64,000 nucleotides of DNA. It comes from Parabacteroides johnsonii DSM 18315 (GTDB taxonomy: Bacteria > Bacteroidota > Bacteroidia > Bacteroidales > Tannerellaceae). Position numbers and translations under genes: made by a program. The stretch covers positions 2,294,001 to 2,358,000 of the forward strand of contig NZ_CP102285.1 in NCBI RefSeq assembly GCF_025151045.1, in the 5' to 3' direction. Shown piece after piece: positions 26,850 to 37,062 of the stretch. The notes beneath the pieces are model-generated. The model was not told where the DNA came from. It saw only the letters and a program-made list of their open reading frames with translations, and searched no databases. How positions within the stretch are numbered: the first letter of the stretch is position 1; the number at the start of each line of letters is the position of its first letter.

Positions 26850-27659
26850 ATGGTAACAGTTAAGGATTTAAAAGATAAAGACAACTTCTTTCTGATGGCA
26901 GGCCCCTGTGTGATAGAGGGGGAAGATATGGCATTGCGTATTGCGGAGAAGGTAGTCGGCATTACGAATAAGTTAAATATACCGTATGTATTCAAAGGCT
27001 CATACCGGAAGGCCAACCGTTCGCGACTAGATTCCTTCACAGGCATAGGCGATGAAAAAGCGTTGAAAATACTCCGCAAGGTAGGTGAGACGTTCGGCAT
27101 CCCGACTGTAACCGATATTCACGAAACGACTGAAGCCGCAATGGCTGCCGAATATGTGGATGTTCTACAAATCCCAGCTTTCCTCTGCCGGCAAACAGAT
27201 CTGCTGGTCGCCGCCGCCAAAACAGGGAAGATCGTCAATATCAAAAAGGGACAGTTTCTCTCGCCGGGAGCCATGCAGTTTGCCGTACAAAAAGTAGCTG
27301 ACGCCGGAAATGACAACGTCATGATTACGGAAAGAGGCACTACATTCGGATATACGGATCTGGTTGTTGATTATCGGGGTATTCCTCAAATGCAGCAGTT
27401 CGGCTATCCTGTTATCATGGATGTGACCCACTCCCTGCAACAACCTAACCAAACATCAGGCGTAACAGGCGGACTCCCTGCTCTGATCGAAACAATAGCT
27501 AAAGCAGCCATTGCCGTCGGAACCGACGGACTATTCATCGAAACCCATCCGGAGCCTTCTAAAGCCAAATCCGATGGCGCGAACATGCTACAACTGGATT
27601 TATTGGAAGAGATGCTGACAAAATTGGTGAGGATACGGGAAGCAGTCAGGAGCAATTGA
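26850..27659 (+). CDS. kdsA: 3-deoxy-8-phosphooctulonate (Kdo-8-P) synthase
   Basis: A 269-residue TIM-barrel enzyme condensing arabinose-5-phosphate with PEP, the first step of Kdo synthesis for lipid A. Motifs are LMAGPCVIEGEDMALRIAEK, the GSYRKANRSR substrate loop (family K-A-N-R-S), DIHETTEA, PAFLCRQTDLL, ITERGTTFGY and FIETHPEPSKAKSDGANML. The Asn in KANRS suggests the metal-independent class, though the Cys just after the start (GPCVIEG) leaves this open. The partner kdsB is about 27 kb away. Confidence 0.96.
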   Translation: MVTVKDLKDKDNFFLMAGPCVIEGEDMALRIAEKVVGITNKLNIPYVFKGSYRKANRSRLDSFTGIGDEKALKILRKVGETFGIPTVTDIHETTEAAMAAEYVDVLQIPAFLCRQTDLLVAAAKTGKIVNIKKGQFLSPGAMQFAVQKVADAGNDNVMITERGTTFGYTDLVVDYRGIPQMQQFGYPVIMDVTHSLQQPNQTSGVTGGLPALIETIAKAAIAVGTDGLFIETHPEPSKAKSDGANMLQLDLLEEMLTKLVRIREAVRSN

Positions 27660-27660
27660 C

Positions 27661-27713
27661 AATTGAGAATTGACAATTTTTTGTTTTTACTCTTTAATTG
27701 TCAATTCTCAATT
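27661..27713. terminator. Perfect 18-bp AT-rich inverted repeat between convergent genes
   Basis: The arm 27661-27678 and its exact complement 27696-27713 sit between kdsA and the Crp/Fnr gene, with T tracts in the loop region. It is likely a bidirectional terminator built from AATTGACAATT-type repeats. Confidence 0.7.
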
Positions 27714-27721
27714 CAATTATA

Positions 27722-28423
27722 TCACCCCATCTTACTTATTTTTCTGAGCTTGTCCTCGTCTATCAACTTGATCTTCCGACCGTCGATTGCGATAATACGC
27801 TCAGCAACAAATGTAGACAATGTACGGATTGCATTAGATGTCGTCATATTCGAAAGATTAGCTAAATCTTCTCGAGAGAGATAAATACTCAATGTCGCCC
27901 CATCTTCCTCCAAACCGTAACTGTCTTTCAGGAATAACAAGGATTCTGCCAAACGACCCCGGATATGTTTCTGAGTAAGGTTGACTGTACGCTCGTCTGC
28001 AATTCCTAAATCGAGAGAAAGCTGGCGGATAAAAAACATGGCAAGATGCGGATTGCTCATCAAAAGATTCCGGACAATCGTCATCGGAATCATGCATACC
28101 GTCGAAGCTTCAAAAGCGGATGCATTCGTCAGGTAATTCTCCTGAGCAAAATTTGCCCGGTAGCCAAAATACTGCACCGGTTTAATCATTCGAATGATCT
28201 GGCTTCTTCCGCCAACACCTTCTTTAAAGATTTTAACCTTGCCTTTTAATAAGCACATCATGTCTCTCGGTTCGTCGCCCTCGCAATATATCAACTCATT
28301 ACGTTTGAAATGCTGGATCGTCGAATTATTACGGAGAACATCCCGCTCCTTTTCGGTCAGGACCCTCCAGACTTCTGCCAAACTGGCCGATAGATCGACC
28401 TCTTCTTTCTGTTGTTTAACCAC
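27722..28423 (-). CDS. Crp/Fnr family transcriptional regulator
   Basis: A 233-residue regulator. The N-terminal cyclic-nucleotide-binding-type beta roll runs about residues 20-140 ([23 protein letters not shown]). The C-terminal winged helix is at about 150-230 ([15 protein letters not shown]; HTH at [33 protein letters not shown]). There is no Fnr-type Cys cluster at the N-terminus, so it is not an iron-sulfur oxygen sensor of the E. coli type; the ligand is unknown. The start is GTG, as there is no in-frame ATG upstream, and it fits a -7 box 29 bases upstream. Confidence 0.9.
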   Translation of the reverse strand: [233 protein letters not shown]

Positions 28424-28451
28424 GACTGCTATATAACATACTTATGAAGCA

Positions 28452-28459
28452 CAAATGTA
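28452..28459 (-). promoter_or_regulatory. -7 box of Crp/Fnr gene
   Basis: TACATTTG on the minus strand, 29 bases before the GTG start; supports the GTG. Confidence 0.6.
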
Positions 28460-28525
28460 ATACTTTTCTTTTAAAAGCTGAATAAGTTTAATACGATAAA
28501 TGAATAAAAATTCGATTTTATTCGT

Positions 28526-28533
28526 TACGTTTG
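28526..28533 (+). promoter_or_regulatory. -7 box of DUF5686 gene
   Basis: TACGTTTG, a perfect consensus match, 20 bases before the TTG start codon. Confidence 0.55.
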
Positions 28534-28552
28534 TAAAGAAAGAGACGATAAT

Positions 28553-30733
28553 TTGTTGAAAAAGTATTCTTATATAATCATTCTGCTTTTTATCGCAGTA
28601 AATGCCTTAGCTAACCTTGACGGTAGTTATGGAAACCTTTTATTGCTGGGCCGGTCTCCCAAAACGGAATCATCCCAGCAAGGGGATTCTATTATGAGGA
28701 AGGTAATCGAGCAGGCCGACAAATACAAAACAGTCGTTTCCCGTTACGAGGCCGAAATCTATATCAAAGGCAAAACGGAAATCCTCAAACAAAACATCCT
28801 GATGCGTTTCGCCCATCATCTTTTCCCGGTAGACAGGAAGAACAAGGATATGATCTTCGAGATGGTCAGCCACTCCAAGTTCAACGCCCCGAACAACTAC
28901 CTGCACAGCTTCGAAGCGATAAACGGGAACAGTATCCCCAACGGCGCAAAACAGCAGGAAGTATTGACATTCCTGAACCTGAATGTTTATTCGCCGACCA
29001 TCTACAACGAAGGGATCATCATGCCGGTAGCCCATGAAGCATTCAAATATTACAACTTCAACTTGGAAAGTGTCGAAATAACCGATAACCTGAAAATCTA
29101 TAAGATACGTTTCATGCCCAAGCTATGGAGCCAGAAGCTCATTTGCGGAGACTTGTACATCACCGACAAAGACTGGCACATCGACAAGATCGACGTAAAC
29201 GGGCGTTTCTCCTTTGCCGAATTCAACCTGGTCATGACATTCGGACGGGATTACCGCCATTTCATCCTGCCGCAAAAGGCAGACCTCTTTCTCCGGTACC
29301 ATGTGCTGGGAAATGCCATCGCCAGTTACTATCATACATCATTCAAATACGAAGCCGTCGAATGGGTTGAAGAAGACAATGAAGACAACAAACACCATTC
29401 CCTCGACCTGACCGGATATTACCAGCTATCATCCGATACGATCCCGATCATCAGTGACAGCAGCTATTGGAAAAACAAAAGAGATATCCCGCTGACTCAG
29501 GAAGAAGAGAAAAAGTACGAAAAGACAATCATCAAGACTACTCAGGCCAACGACACAAGTAACATTCAGAAATACCTGAAAATAACAGAACGCCTGACCA
29601 ACACCATCAATCTGGATTATAAGACAACCCGTCTGAAATATTCCGGCATCTTGAATCCCTTCCAGTTGGGCTATTCAGGACGGAACGGCATTACCTACAG
29701 GCAACAACTACGTTTCAGCAAGACCTTCAAGAAGGACCGCCAGCTACGTTTCCGGCCTGAGATCGGTTTCGTGTTCAAACGAAAAGAGTTATTCTTCAAG
29801 TTCGGAGGAGATTGGGAATACCTTCCGGAGAAACAAGGTGCCCTAAGCCTCAGCCTCGGAAACACCAACCAAGGATATTCCTCCAAGATCATGAACGAAA
29901 TCAACGAACAACTGAAAGACTCCACTTTCAACTTCGAAAACCTGGACCTGGAATACTTCAAGCACTATTACATAGAGCTCAAGAACCAGATCGAACTGTT
30001 CAACGGTTTCCAGATGACCACCGGAATCTCCTACCACCGCCGCATCCCCACCCGCAAAAGCGCAATAGATCCGGGAGACGGCGTTACGGAGATCATTAAC
30101 GAAAACTATCACGATTTCATTCCTACGATCGGTTTTTCCTATACTCCCAGACAATACTACTGGATGGACGGCTATCGTAAAGAGTACCTCTACTCCTACT
30201 ACCCGACCGTCTCCATCGAGTTCGGGCGAGCCATACCGGGCGTATGGAAAAGCAGCGGCAATTACGGACGTATGGAAGCCGATATCCACCAAAGCATTTA
30301 CCTGGGCCTGTCACGCCGGTTCAACTACCATATTAGCGGAGGGCTTTATACAGCCCAGAAATCGACCTATTTTGCCGACTACAGGTATTTCACGCGGCAC
30401 AACTTCCCCGAATCATGGGGAGGTGACGATTTCGGGGGTGTCTTTCATCAGCTAAGGAGCGTGTGGTTCAACGCATCCGACAAATATGTCCAGGCGCATG
30501 TCATGTACGAAAGCCCGTTCATGCTCTTCCAGCTATTCAAGCCGGAGGCTACCAAACACATCATCTCCGAACGTTTTTACCTCAGCCAGTTATGGATGCC
30601 GGTCAAACCCAGTTACACAGAAATCGGATACGGTTTCGGTAACCATATCTTCAACGTTGCCGCCTTCATCGGGTTCGACAAATTGAAATATGACGGGATC
30701 GGATTCAAATTTGCGTTCGAACTCTTCCAGTAA
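28553..30733 (+). CDS. DUF5686 family outer-membrane beta-barrel protein
   Basis: A 726-residue exported protein. A signal peptide (LKKYSYIIILLFIAVNALA) needs the TTG at 28553 or 28556 as start, since no ATG precedes the signal sequence and the first internal ATG is at codon 48. The N-terminal half (MRKVIEQADKYKTVVSRYEAEIYIKGK...) matches the DUF5686 periplasmic part. The C-terminal half has alternating aromatic beta strands and ends in a terminal Phe (FKFAFELFQ-type), as in outer-membrane barrels. The carboxypeptidase-D-like domain that often precedes DUF5686 is missing. Function unknown; it is in the TonB-receptor neighbourhood by fold only. Confidence 0.85.
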   Translation: MLKKYSYIIILLFIAVNALANLDGSYGNLLLLGRSPKTESSQQGDSIMRKVIEQADKYKTVVSRYEAEIYIKGKTEILKQNILMRFAHHLFPVDRKNKDMIFEMVSHSKFNAPNNYLHSFEAINGNSIPNGAKQQEVLTFLNLNVYSPTIYNEGIIMPVAHEAFKYYNFNLESVEITDNLKIYKIRFMPKLWSQKLICGDLYITDKDWHIDKIDVNGRFSFAEFNLVMTFGRDYRHFILPQKADLFLRYHVLGNAIASYYHTSFKYEAVEWVEEDNEDNKHHSLDLTGYYQLSSDTIPIISDSSYWKNKRDIPLTQEEEKKYEKTIIKTTQANDTSNIQKYLKITERLTNTINLDYKTTRLKYSGILNPFQLGYSGRNGITYRQQLRFSKTFKKDRQLRFRPEIGFVFKRKELFFKFGGDWEYLPEKQGALSLSLGNTNQGYSSKIMNEINEQLKDSTFNFENLDLEYFKHYYIELKNQIELFNGFQMTTGISYHRRIPTRKSAIDPGDGVTEIINENYHDFIPTIGFSYTPRQYYWMDGYRKEYLYSYYPTVSIEFGRAIPGVWKSSGNYGRMEADIHQSIYLGLSRRFNYHISGGLYTAQKSTYFADYRYFTRHNFPESWGGDDFGGVFHQLRSVWFNASDKYVQAHVMYESPFMLFQLFKPEATKHIISERFYLSQLWMPVKPSYTEIGYGFGNHIFNVAAFIGFDKLKYDGIGFKFAFELFQ

Positions 30734-30735
30734 GT

Positions 30736-31566
30736 TCAGAATTGCGGACGGACAATCATAATACCGCAGTTACGTTTGATACCCTGCACATACTCCTGCA
30801 AAGGTTCTTCGTTCACAATCACTTGCTTCTTCGTGGTCGAGGCATGGATAAAAGTGAGTTTATCCCCTTCCCGGCAGATAATGCCAACGTGCGAGATATC
30901 CAGTCCTTTCACAGTCGTGACGAAACAGACGATATCGCCATTCTTGATTTGACCGGCGTGCGCATTGATTTCATCCTGCGGAATATAGTAATGCGGACGG
31001 GCATTGATTTCCTTTTCCTTCGCCGCTATTATCGCGATGCGCTCCGGGTTGCCTTTCAGCTGCTTGTAGCTATCGGGATGTGTGGACATAAAGGACAGGT
31101 CGAGTTTAAGCGGTTGTCCCCCGATTTCTTTCGTGACATCCTTCAGATACCCTCTCTTTTCGTTTTCATACATCCAGTCGGTCGTATAATGGAGGCGATC
31201 CGTATAATCGAGTGTCACGTTGCCGGAATCCCGGTAACGCATATTTTTTAAGACAGAAGCATATCCTTCATATCCGGGATGTTGCCTGACAGACCAGGCT
31301 AAAGCAACTGTATTCTCAACCAAAGTCATGCAATCCAAGCCATGCAAGTTTATTACCAGGCTTTCGGGTTCTTCCTCCAATGTCCCAGCCACATAAGGAG
31401 TCCCCAAGAAAAAACGGGCAGTTTCCATCATCAGGTCACCTGTCGGAAAAGTCGCTTTCTCCTTCACAACCTCACAATAGCGTTCGTAAATCACCTTCTC
31501 CTCCCGGGCTTTCCCGGACAGAGAAAGAAAGGCTAAAAAGAGCAAACAAAATAACGTCCGTTTCAT
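30736..31566 (-). CDS. DUF1460 N-acetylmuramoyl-L-alanine amidase-like protein
   Basis: 276 residues with a Sec signal peptide (MKRTLFCLLFLAFLSLSGKA). The fold is NlpC/P60-related: HGLDCMTLVENTVALAW carries the expected catalytic Cys, and ISHVGIICREGDKLTFIHAS carries the His. DUF1460 proteins of Bacteroides with known structures are cell-wall amidases. I start at ATG 31566 rather than TTG 31584, because the former directly begins the signal peptide and clears the uvrB stop by 14 bases. It is probably co-transcribed with uvrB, an odd pairing that is likely just positional. Confidence 0.88.
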   Translation of the reverse strand: MKRTLFCLLFLAFLSLSGKAREEKVIYERYCEVVKEKATFPTGDLMMETARFFLGTPYVAGTLEEEPESLVINLHGLDCMTLVENTVALAWSVRQHPGYEGYASVLKNMRYRDSGNVTLDYTDRLHYTTDWMYENEKRGYLKDVTKEIGGQPLKLDLSFMSTHPDSYKQLKGNPERIAIIAAKEKEINARPHYYIPQDEINAHAGQIKNGDIVCFVTTVKGLDISHVGIICREGDKLTFIHASTTKKQVIVNEEPLQEYVQGIKRNCGIMIVRPQF

Positions 31567-31580
31567 CTCTTGATCTAATT

Positions 31581-33608
31581 TCAATCCTTCTTTGTCGCTA
31601 ACAAGTCTTCCAGCTTCACCAACTCGTCACGGAACTGCGCAGCTTCGATAAAGTCCAGCTTCTTGGCCGCCTCCATCATCTGCTTCTTCGTCCGTTCGAT
31701 CGCCTTTTCAAGCTGTTTACGATTCATATACTGAACTACCGGGTCTGCAACCAGGCTGGGTTCCGGTTCCACATAAGCATACGGCTCACCGGTAACCGGC
31801 TGTTGTTTCTCCGCTACCAAGGAAACACTGTTTTTGATAACCTGCTTAGGTGTAATGCCATGTTTCTCGTTATAAGCGAGCTGTTTTTCACGTCTGCGTG
31901 CCGTTTCGTCCATCGTCAGGCGCATACTGTCCGTTATCTTGTCGGCATAAAATATCACCTTCCCATTCACGTTTCGGGCAGCACGTCCGGCTGTCTGCGT
32001 CAGCGAACGGTGCGAGCGCAGGAAACCCTCCTTATCGGCATCCAAGATAGCGACCAAAGAGACTTCCGGCAAGTCGAGCCCTTCACGCAGCAGGTTGACA
32101 CCGATCAGCACGTCGAACAACCCTTTCCGCAAATCATCCATAATCTGAATGCGTTCCAACGTATCGACATCGCTATGGATATAGTTACAACGGACTCCCA
32201 TGCGTGTCAGATAAGTAGTCAGTTCCTCCGCCATGCGCTTCGTCAATGTCGTCACCAAAACACGTTCATCCACAGCGGAGCGCTGCGTGATCTCCTCCAT
32301 CAGATCGTCGATCTGGTTAAGCGTCGGACGCACCTCGATAACCGGGTCAAGCAAGCCTGTCGGACGGATCACCTGATCCACCACGATCCCTTCGCTCTTC
32401 TCCAACTCGTAGTCGGCAGGCGTCGCACTCACGTAAATCGCCAACGGAGTCAGCGACTCGAACTCGTCGAACATCAACGGGCGGTTATCCATCGCCGCCG
32501 GCAGACGGAAACCGTACTCCACCAGATTTTTCTTACGGGAATAATCGCCTCCATACATCGCCCGTATCTGCGGGATCGTCACGTGGCTCTCGTCGACCAC
32601 CAACAGAAAATCTTTCGGGAAATAATCGAGCAGACAGAAAGGCCGTTCACCCGCCTGACGACCGTCGAAATAACGGGAATAGTTCTCAATTCCAGAACAA
32701 TGTCCTAACTCGCGTATCATTTCCAAGTCGAACGTAACACGCTCATACAAACGTTTCGCCTCATAAGGCTTGCCGATCTCCCGCAGGAAATTCACCTGCG
32801 TCCCCAGGTCGACATCGATCTGCCCGATAGCGGTATTGATACGTTCCTGGGTAGTCACGAAGAGGTTGGTCGGGTAGATGTTCAGTTCATCCTGCTCGTC
32901 TATTTCCTGCCCGGTCTGCGGGTCGAACGAAGATATACGGTCTACTTCGTCGTCCCAGAACTCGATACGGTAGGCTGCCCCATCAAAAGTTTCGATAGCC
33001 GGAAAAATATCGACCGTATCGCCGTTTACACGAAAACAGCCCCTATTAAACTCTATCTTATTATTGACATAAAGGGCATCCACAAAGCGACGCAACAGTT
33101 TATCCCGGTCTATCCGCATCCCCTTCTCCAGATGCACCACCTTCTCGGCAAAGGCAGTCGGGTCCGCCATACCATACAGACAGGAGACAGACGAAACGAC
33201 AATGACATCCTTCCGTCCCGACAGAAGCGAAGCGGTTGCACGCAAACGAAGTTTATCGATCTCGTCATTGATCTGCAAGTCCTTTTCTATATAGGTATCC
33301 GTCGTCGGAAGATAAGCCTCCGGCTGGTAGTAATCGTAATAAGAGACAAAATACTCGACGGCATTGTTCGGAAAAAATGCCTTGAACTCGCTGTATAACT
33401 GTGCAGCGAGCGTTTTGTTATGACTCAAAATCAAGGTCGGTTTCCGCACTTCCTTGATCACGTTGGCGATAGTGAACGTCTTTCCGGACCCAGTCACCCC
33501 TAACAAGGTCTGGAAAGGCACACCACTCTTTATTCCATCGGACAGAGCCGCAATCGCTTCCGGCTGGTCGCCCGTCGGACTAAATGGGGAAGATAGTTCA
33601 AAGTTCAT
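31581..33608 (-). CDS. uvrB: UvrABC excinuclease subunit B
   Basis: A 675-residue nucleotide-excision-repair helicase-like protein that verifies damage and loads UvrC. Walker A GVTGSGKT is near residue 38. The beta-hairpin segment [12 protein letters not shown], the DESHVTIPQ motif II, helicase motifs V-VI ([39 protein letters not shown]) and the C-terminal UVR motif ([31 protein letters not shown]) are all intact. Confidence 0.97.
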   Translation of the reverse strand: MNFELSSPFSPTGDQPEAIAALSDGIKSGVPFQTLLGVTGSGKTFTIANVIKEVRKPTLILSHNKTLAAQLYSEFKAFFPNNAVEYFVSYYDYYQPEAYLPTTDTYIEKDLQINDEIDKLRLRATASLLSGRKDVIVVSSVSCLYGMADPTAFAEKVVHLEKGMRIDRDKLLRRFVDALYVNNKIEFNRGCFRVNGDTVDIFPAIETFDGAAYRIEFWDDEVDRISSFDPQTGQEIDEQDELNIYPTNLFVTTQERINTAIGQIDVDLGTQVNFLREIGKPYEAKRLYERVTFDLEMIRELGHCSGIENYSRYFDGRQAGERPFCLLDYFPKDFLLVVDESHVTIPQIRAMYGGDYSRKKNLVEYGFRLPAAMDNRPLMFDEFESLTPLAIYVSATPADYELEKSEGIVVDQVIRPTGLLDPVIEVRPTLNQIDDLMEEITQRSAVDERVLVTTLTKRMAEELTTYLTRMGVRCNYIHSDVDTLERIQIMDDLRKGLFDVLIGVNLLREGLDLPEVSLVAILDADKEGFLRSHRSLTQTAGRAARNVNGKVIFYADKITDSMRLTMDETARRREKQLAYNEKHGITPKQVIKNSVSLVAEKQQPVTGEPYAYVEPEPSLVADPVVQYMNRKQLEKAIERTKKQMMEAAKKLDFIEAAQFRDELVKLEDLLATKKD

Positions 33609-33673
33609 TCTTTATTTTATAGGTTATACAGTTATGCATTCAGGAAAATCCGATCCTTCGCAAAACGTCCGCT

Positions 33674-34693
33674 TTACCGGAGCAACTCATCCAACGGGAG
33701 ATAACCAAACTGCATCTCGTCGTTCATGCTCAACAGCAAACGTTTGTTGTGGTCGTCATAGCAAAGCCTGACCACTGGACGACCGACATCGAGCGTCTTC
33801 AGATAATTGCCTTCCAAATCGAATACCAGCAACAGAGAAGCCGTAAATCCGTCTTTCTCCTGACGATGTTTCCCGGAATAAGCCGTCACGATCTTGTCAC
33901 CGCAAAATACGCCGTCAATATGCCGATAAACATCATTCCACTCGCCATGCCGCCACTCCGGGCCATAAACATTGTATTTCAGATTTCCATCCAAGTCGCA
34001 GATCGTCAGCAAGTCGTCCCGCGAATAGACATCCACATAGATACCATGCTCCGTCGAGACGATGCAATCCGCTCGTTTCTTTTTAATCTCCGGATGTTCG
34101 TAGGGCATCAGACGGACCTTCCCAGTCTGCATATTCCAACATCCGACAGCCGTCTTGAAATCATTTGTCCCGATCGGGACGACCGTCCCACCGATACAAA
34201 GCGTGTCGGAAACATAAACGACATCGCTTGGTACGCGGTCTTCTGGGAAGGAGCATTTGACCTCAGGTATATAGTCAGGATCAGCCAGCAGGCTATCCAA
34301 GACATAGGTGTACAACTTCATCCGAGCATTATCAGGAAAGTAAAAACACCCCTTTCGTTCATTCATAATCAACACTCCGGGATTGGCAATCTCTCCCGGC
34401 CCCTGCCCTTTGTTTACCGTACTCAAAACAGGCTTATAGGTAAACCGATCGAACAGGTGCACGATCTTATCAATCGCCGTCCAGCTATACTCGACGACAA
34501 TTAAATAATCGCCCAGCACATACAGCAAGTTGTTATTACCGACCAGCACATCTCCGGTCCCGATCTCCACCACCTTGTCCTTCACATCGACCACCTTGTC
34601 CCGGCTTTTCTGATATTTTTCCTGTACCGGCGGTTGCGTACAAGACAAGCCCAGCACCATCAAGCCCAAAATCACCCCGCTCCATCGAGTCAT
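33674..34693 (-). CDS. 6-bladed beta-propeller (BF3164-type) lipoprotein
   Basis: A 339-residue lipoprotein with signal peptide and lipobox (LGLSC). The mature part consists of repeated beta blades; the phrase STVNKGQGPGEI is characteristic of the BF3164 / 6-bladed propeller family that is greatly expanded in Bacteroides. Blade-like repeats run through FYFPDNARMKLYTYVLDS, DTLCIGGTVVPIG and LLVFDLEGNYLKTLDVG. The biological role is unknown; a scaffold or binding protein in the periplasm or at the surface is likely. The stop lies 65 bases before the uvrB start. Confidence 0.82.
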   Translation of the reverse strand: MTRWSGVILGLMVLGLSCTQPPVQEKYQKSRDKVVDVKDKVVEIGTGDVLVGNNNLLYVLGDYLIVVEYSWTAIDKIVHLFDRFTYKPVLSTVNKGQGPGEIANPGVLIMNERKGCFYFPDNARMKLYTYVLDSLLADPDYIPEVKCSFPEDRVPSDVVYVSDTLCIGGTVVPIGTNDFKTAVGCWNMQTGKVRLMPYEHPEIKKKRADCIVSTEHGIYVDVYSRDDLLTICDLDGNLKYNVYGPEWRHGEWNDVYRHIDGVFCGDKIVTAYSGKHRQEKDGFTASLLLVFDLEGNYLKTLDVGRPVVRLCYDDHNKRLLLSMNDEMQFGYLPLDELLR

Positions 34694-34709
34694 TCCGCCT
34701 CTCCTTTCA

Positions 34710-34904
34710 CTATTTAGATTGTTTCGGTATAACCATCCAGAGGATCAGGTAAGCGATCACCCCGGAAAACATCGTAAAGATGCTCAATAATATATATCCG
34801 ATGCGCACTAACGTAGGGTCCCAGCCGAAATAATCGGCGATACCCGCACAAACACCTGCTATCATCCCGTTATTCGAACGGTAAAGTCTTTTAGGTTCTT
34901 CCAT
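34710..34904 (-). CDS. PspC domain membrane protein
   Basis: A 64-residue inner-membrane protein: a polar N-terminal RLYRSNNGMIAGVCAGIADYFGWDPTLVRI, typical of PspC, then one membrane helix (IGYILLSIFTMFSGVIAYLILWMVIP). In Proteobacteria PspC senses envelope stress; here there are no other psp genes, so only the domain assignment is firm. It lies 16 bases upstream of the propeller lipoprotein in the same direction, possibly one operon. Confidence 0.92.
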   Translation of the reverse strand: MEEPKRLYRSNNGMIAGVCAGIADYFGWDPTLVRIGYILLSIFTMFSGVIAYLILWMVIPKQSK

Positions 34905-34944
34905 TATTCTTTCGTTTTTTATTGTTTATCCTTTATTTATGTTA

Positions 34945-34952
34945 CAAATATA
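34945..34952 (-). promoter_or_regulatory. -7 box of PspC gene
   Basis: TATATTTG on the minus strand, 40 bases before the PspC ATG. Confidence 0.55.
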
Positions 34953-34953
34953 C

Positions 34954-37032
34954 TTATAATACTCGATAACTATACAATACATAGCTGTTAGGTTCCGAAA
35001 GGGAAAAACGAATCCGCCCATCCTTTCCGGCTATGCTGCGGAATGCTTTTCCAGCACCGAGAACCGGAGTAAATTCAACTTGTTCGCCCGGTTCGAAGAA
35101 CGTATCCATATCAAATGACTCCTCCTCGTTAGACTCCCTGAACAACAGGAAATATCCTTTCCTGTCCTTCACAGACTGGAAACCACACCATGACTTGCCC
35201 GAAGGTTCGTCCCCCACTGGGAAGACATATCCGGTATGGAAATCATGCTGTACCGTTTTATATTTCTGGATCACTCCACCCGTCGGAAATGCCTCATCCG
35301 GCAAGTTAGACGCTTCAAACCAGGCCAATGGCTGGGCTGCCATCGTTATTGCAAACAAATAATCGAATGAATAAGTTGACGGAGCGAATTTATCACCGGC
35401 ATATTTCTCCTTGTTACGCCATTTGTTCAGAAACTCGATCTGCAGCGACTGGGGAGCTACATAGCGCGACAGCATCCACAAGTTACGCAGCGACCAGTAC
35501 GGATAATAGTTGCCCCAATCCGTATAACGATTTTCCAAAAAGATGTTTCCATATTCATTAAAGAAGAAATATCCTCCCCTCCGTCCGGCTGTCGCATCCA
35601 GGTTTAAGACAGCTTTCCATCCAGTCGCTTCCATCACTCGGTTATAGAGACTGCGCAGACGGCTTTCCGCCAATTTGTTATCAAAAAAAGTACCGTCAAT
35701 CTTGAAAGTACGGATACCATATTTTTCATACAAAGCGATCAACGCATCGGCATCTTTCTGCCAATCGGCATAATCGTGCTGTATGCTGGGATTAAACCAA
35801 AGACACACTTCGATCCCCAACTCCTTACCACGCTTCACGATAGGCGCCAGGCCATTCGGGAAACGGTCCGGATCGGGTGTCCAGTAATCCGGGTTATCCC
35901 AGATATTCTTAAAACTGCCACCATAAGCCGAGTTCGCGCTACGTCCGGCCTGCCATCCGTCATCGATCTGGAAATGAGTGACACCCAACTTGGCTGCCAG
36001 TTCCAATTCCTTCAGACAAAAAGCCTCGTTCACACGCGTGTCCTGTCCTCTGTCTCCCCAGGTATTCAGCATCACCATCTCGTCGCGGTCTTCGAGGAAC
36101 GGGCGGATACGCATCTGGTAATTACGAAGCGCCATCCGTTTCTGTTTCTCACCCGAACGAAATGTTCCGGTCACATAGCTATAAGCCTTTGTCCACTCGT
36201 CAGTCTTTATATCCGCACTGTCGACACCCAAACCGACCATTCGGAAAGTACCCTCGCTCACCAGATAATCACCTCCCGGATAGTAGAGTTGTACATTTGA
36301 CGTAGGTGCCTCTTTCAACATGAAAAAGCCAGCTTCCTTCTCCGTATTCTCTGCAAAGAGCAGATTGCCACGATAGAGACAATCCCGGTAAGAAAGCGCA
36401 TGAACAGGACGAACCAGCGTATTGAAACGGTCGGTGACGTCAAAGAACTCCACCGCCTCCAGCTGCCAGTGCTTTCCTTCCAGCATAAGCTGTTCCATCA
36501 CCGGGACATTTCCGCCCTGCGAATTTTGCGTCAGTTTTTCTATATTCTGCAAGTCGGCAGGATTATCCAATGCCTTTATCCATTTCTGCGAAGCCTGTCC
36601 TTTCAGATACAATTCGCAAGCGATGGCAGGACAGTCAGGATAGATCTTGAGAATTTTCCTCACCTGCAAATTGCCGGCTTTATACTCCACCGTAGCACGA
36701 AGATGGTGTGTATATTGCAAAGAAGCAGGTACTTCCTCTATCCGGATAGAAGCTTCGCTCCCCTCCTTTTCCTCTCCGGGAAGGGAAAGGTCCGGCTGGT
36801 TGTTCCGAAGCTGCCAGGCTAAGCCATTTCCCTTGTCTTCCAGTTTACAAGTAATCAGATTACCGTTATTCCAAAGCCAGCTACGCTTGATCTGATTGTT
36901 TTCGATCGTCAGCGTATCTTGTTTCAACTCTATCTTACAATCTCCCGCCGCCTTCCTATATGGTTGAACAGCAGAGACCGGAGCGGTCAAAATTAATGAG
37001 AACAGGGTTGCCCCTAACAACTGTTTTTTCAT
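34954..37032 (-). CDS. Secreted alpha-galactosidase-like glycoside hydrolase (GH36/GH27 clan)
   Basis: A 692-residue enzyme with signal peptide (MKKQLLGATLFSLILTAPVSA). The N-terminal beta-sandwich domain (about 25-290) is followed by the TIM barrel beginning near RDEMVMLNTWGDRGQDTRVNE. FQIDDGWQAG carries the conserved Asp pair of melibiases, LGIEVCLWFNPS and GIRTFKIDGTFFDN give the expected nucleophile-region Asp. A C-terminal beta domain follows. The motif set fits clan GH-D alpha-galactosidases; exact substrate not determinable. It begins 30 bases after cutC in the same direction, so the two may form one operon. Confidence 0.85.
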   Translation of the reverse strand: MKKQLLGATLFSLILTAPVSAVQPYRKAAGDCKIELKQDTLTIENNQIKRSWLWNNGNLITCKLEDKGNGLAWQLRNNQPDLSLPGEEKEGSEASIRIEEVPASLQYTHHLRATVEYKAGNLQVRKILKIYPDCPAIACELYLKGQASQKWIKALDNPADLQNIEKLTQNSQGGNVPVMEQLMLEGKHWQLEAVEFFDVTDRFNTLVRPVHALSYRDCLYRGNLLFAENTEKEAGFFMLKEAPTSNVQLYYPGGDYLVSEGTFRMVGLGVDSADIKTDEWTKAYSYVTGTFRSGEKQKRMALRNYQMRIRPFLEDRDEMVMLNTWGDRGQDTRVNEAFCLKELELAAKLGVTHFQIDDGWQAGRSANSAYGGSFKNIWDNPDYWTPDPDRFPNGLAPIVKRGKELGIEVCLWFNPSIQHDYADWQKDADALIALYEKYGIRTFKIDGTFFDNKLAESRLRSLYNRVMEATGWKAVLNLDATAGRRGGYFFFNEYGNIFLENRYTDWGNYYPYWSLRNLWMLSRYVAPQSLQIEFLNKWRNKEKYAGDKFAPSTYSFDYLFAITMAAQPLAWFEASNLPDEAFPTGGVIQKYKTVQHDFHTGYVFPVGDEPSGKSWCGFQSVKDRKGYFLLFRESNEEESFDMDTFFEPGEQVEFTPVLGAGKAFRSIAGKDGRIRFSLSEPNSYVLYSYRVL

Positions 37033-37062
37033 ATTGATATTGAAATATTATAAATGATTTCC

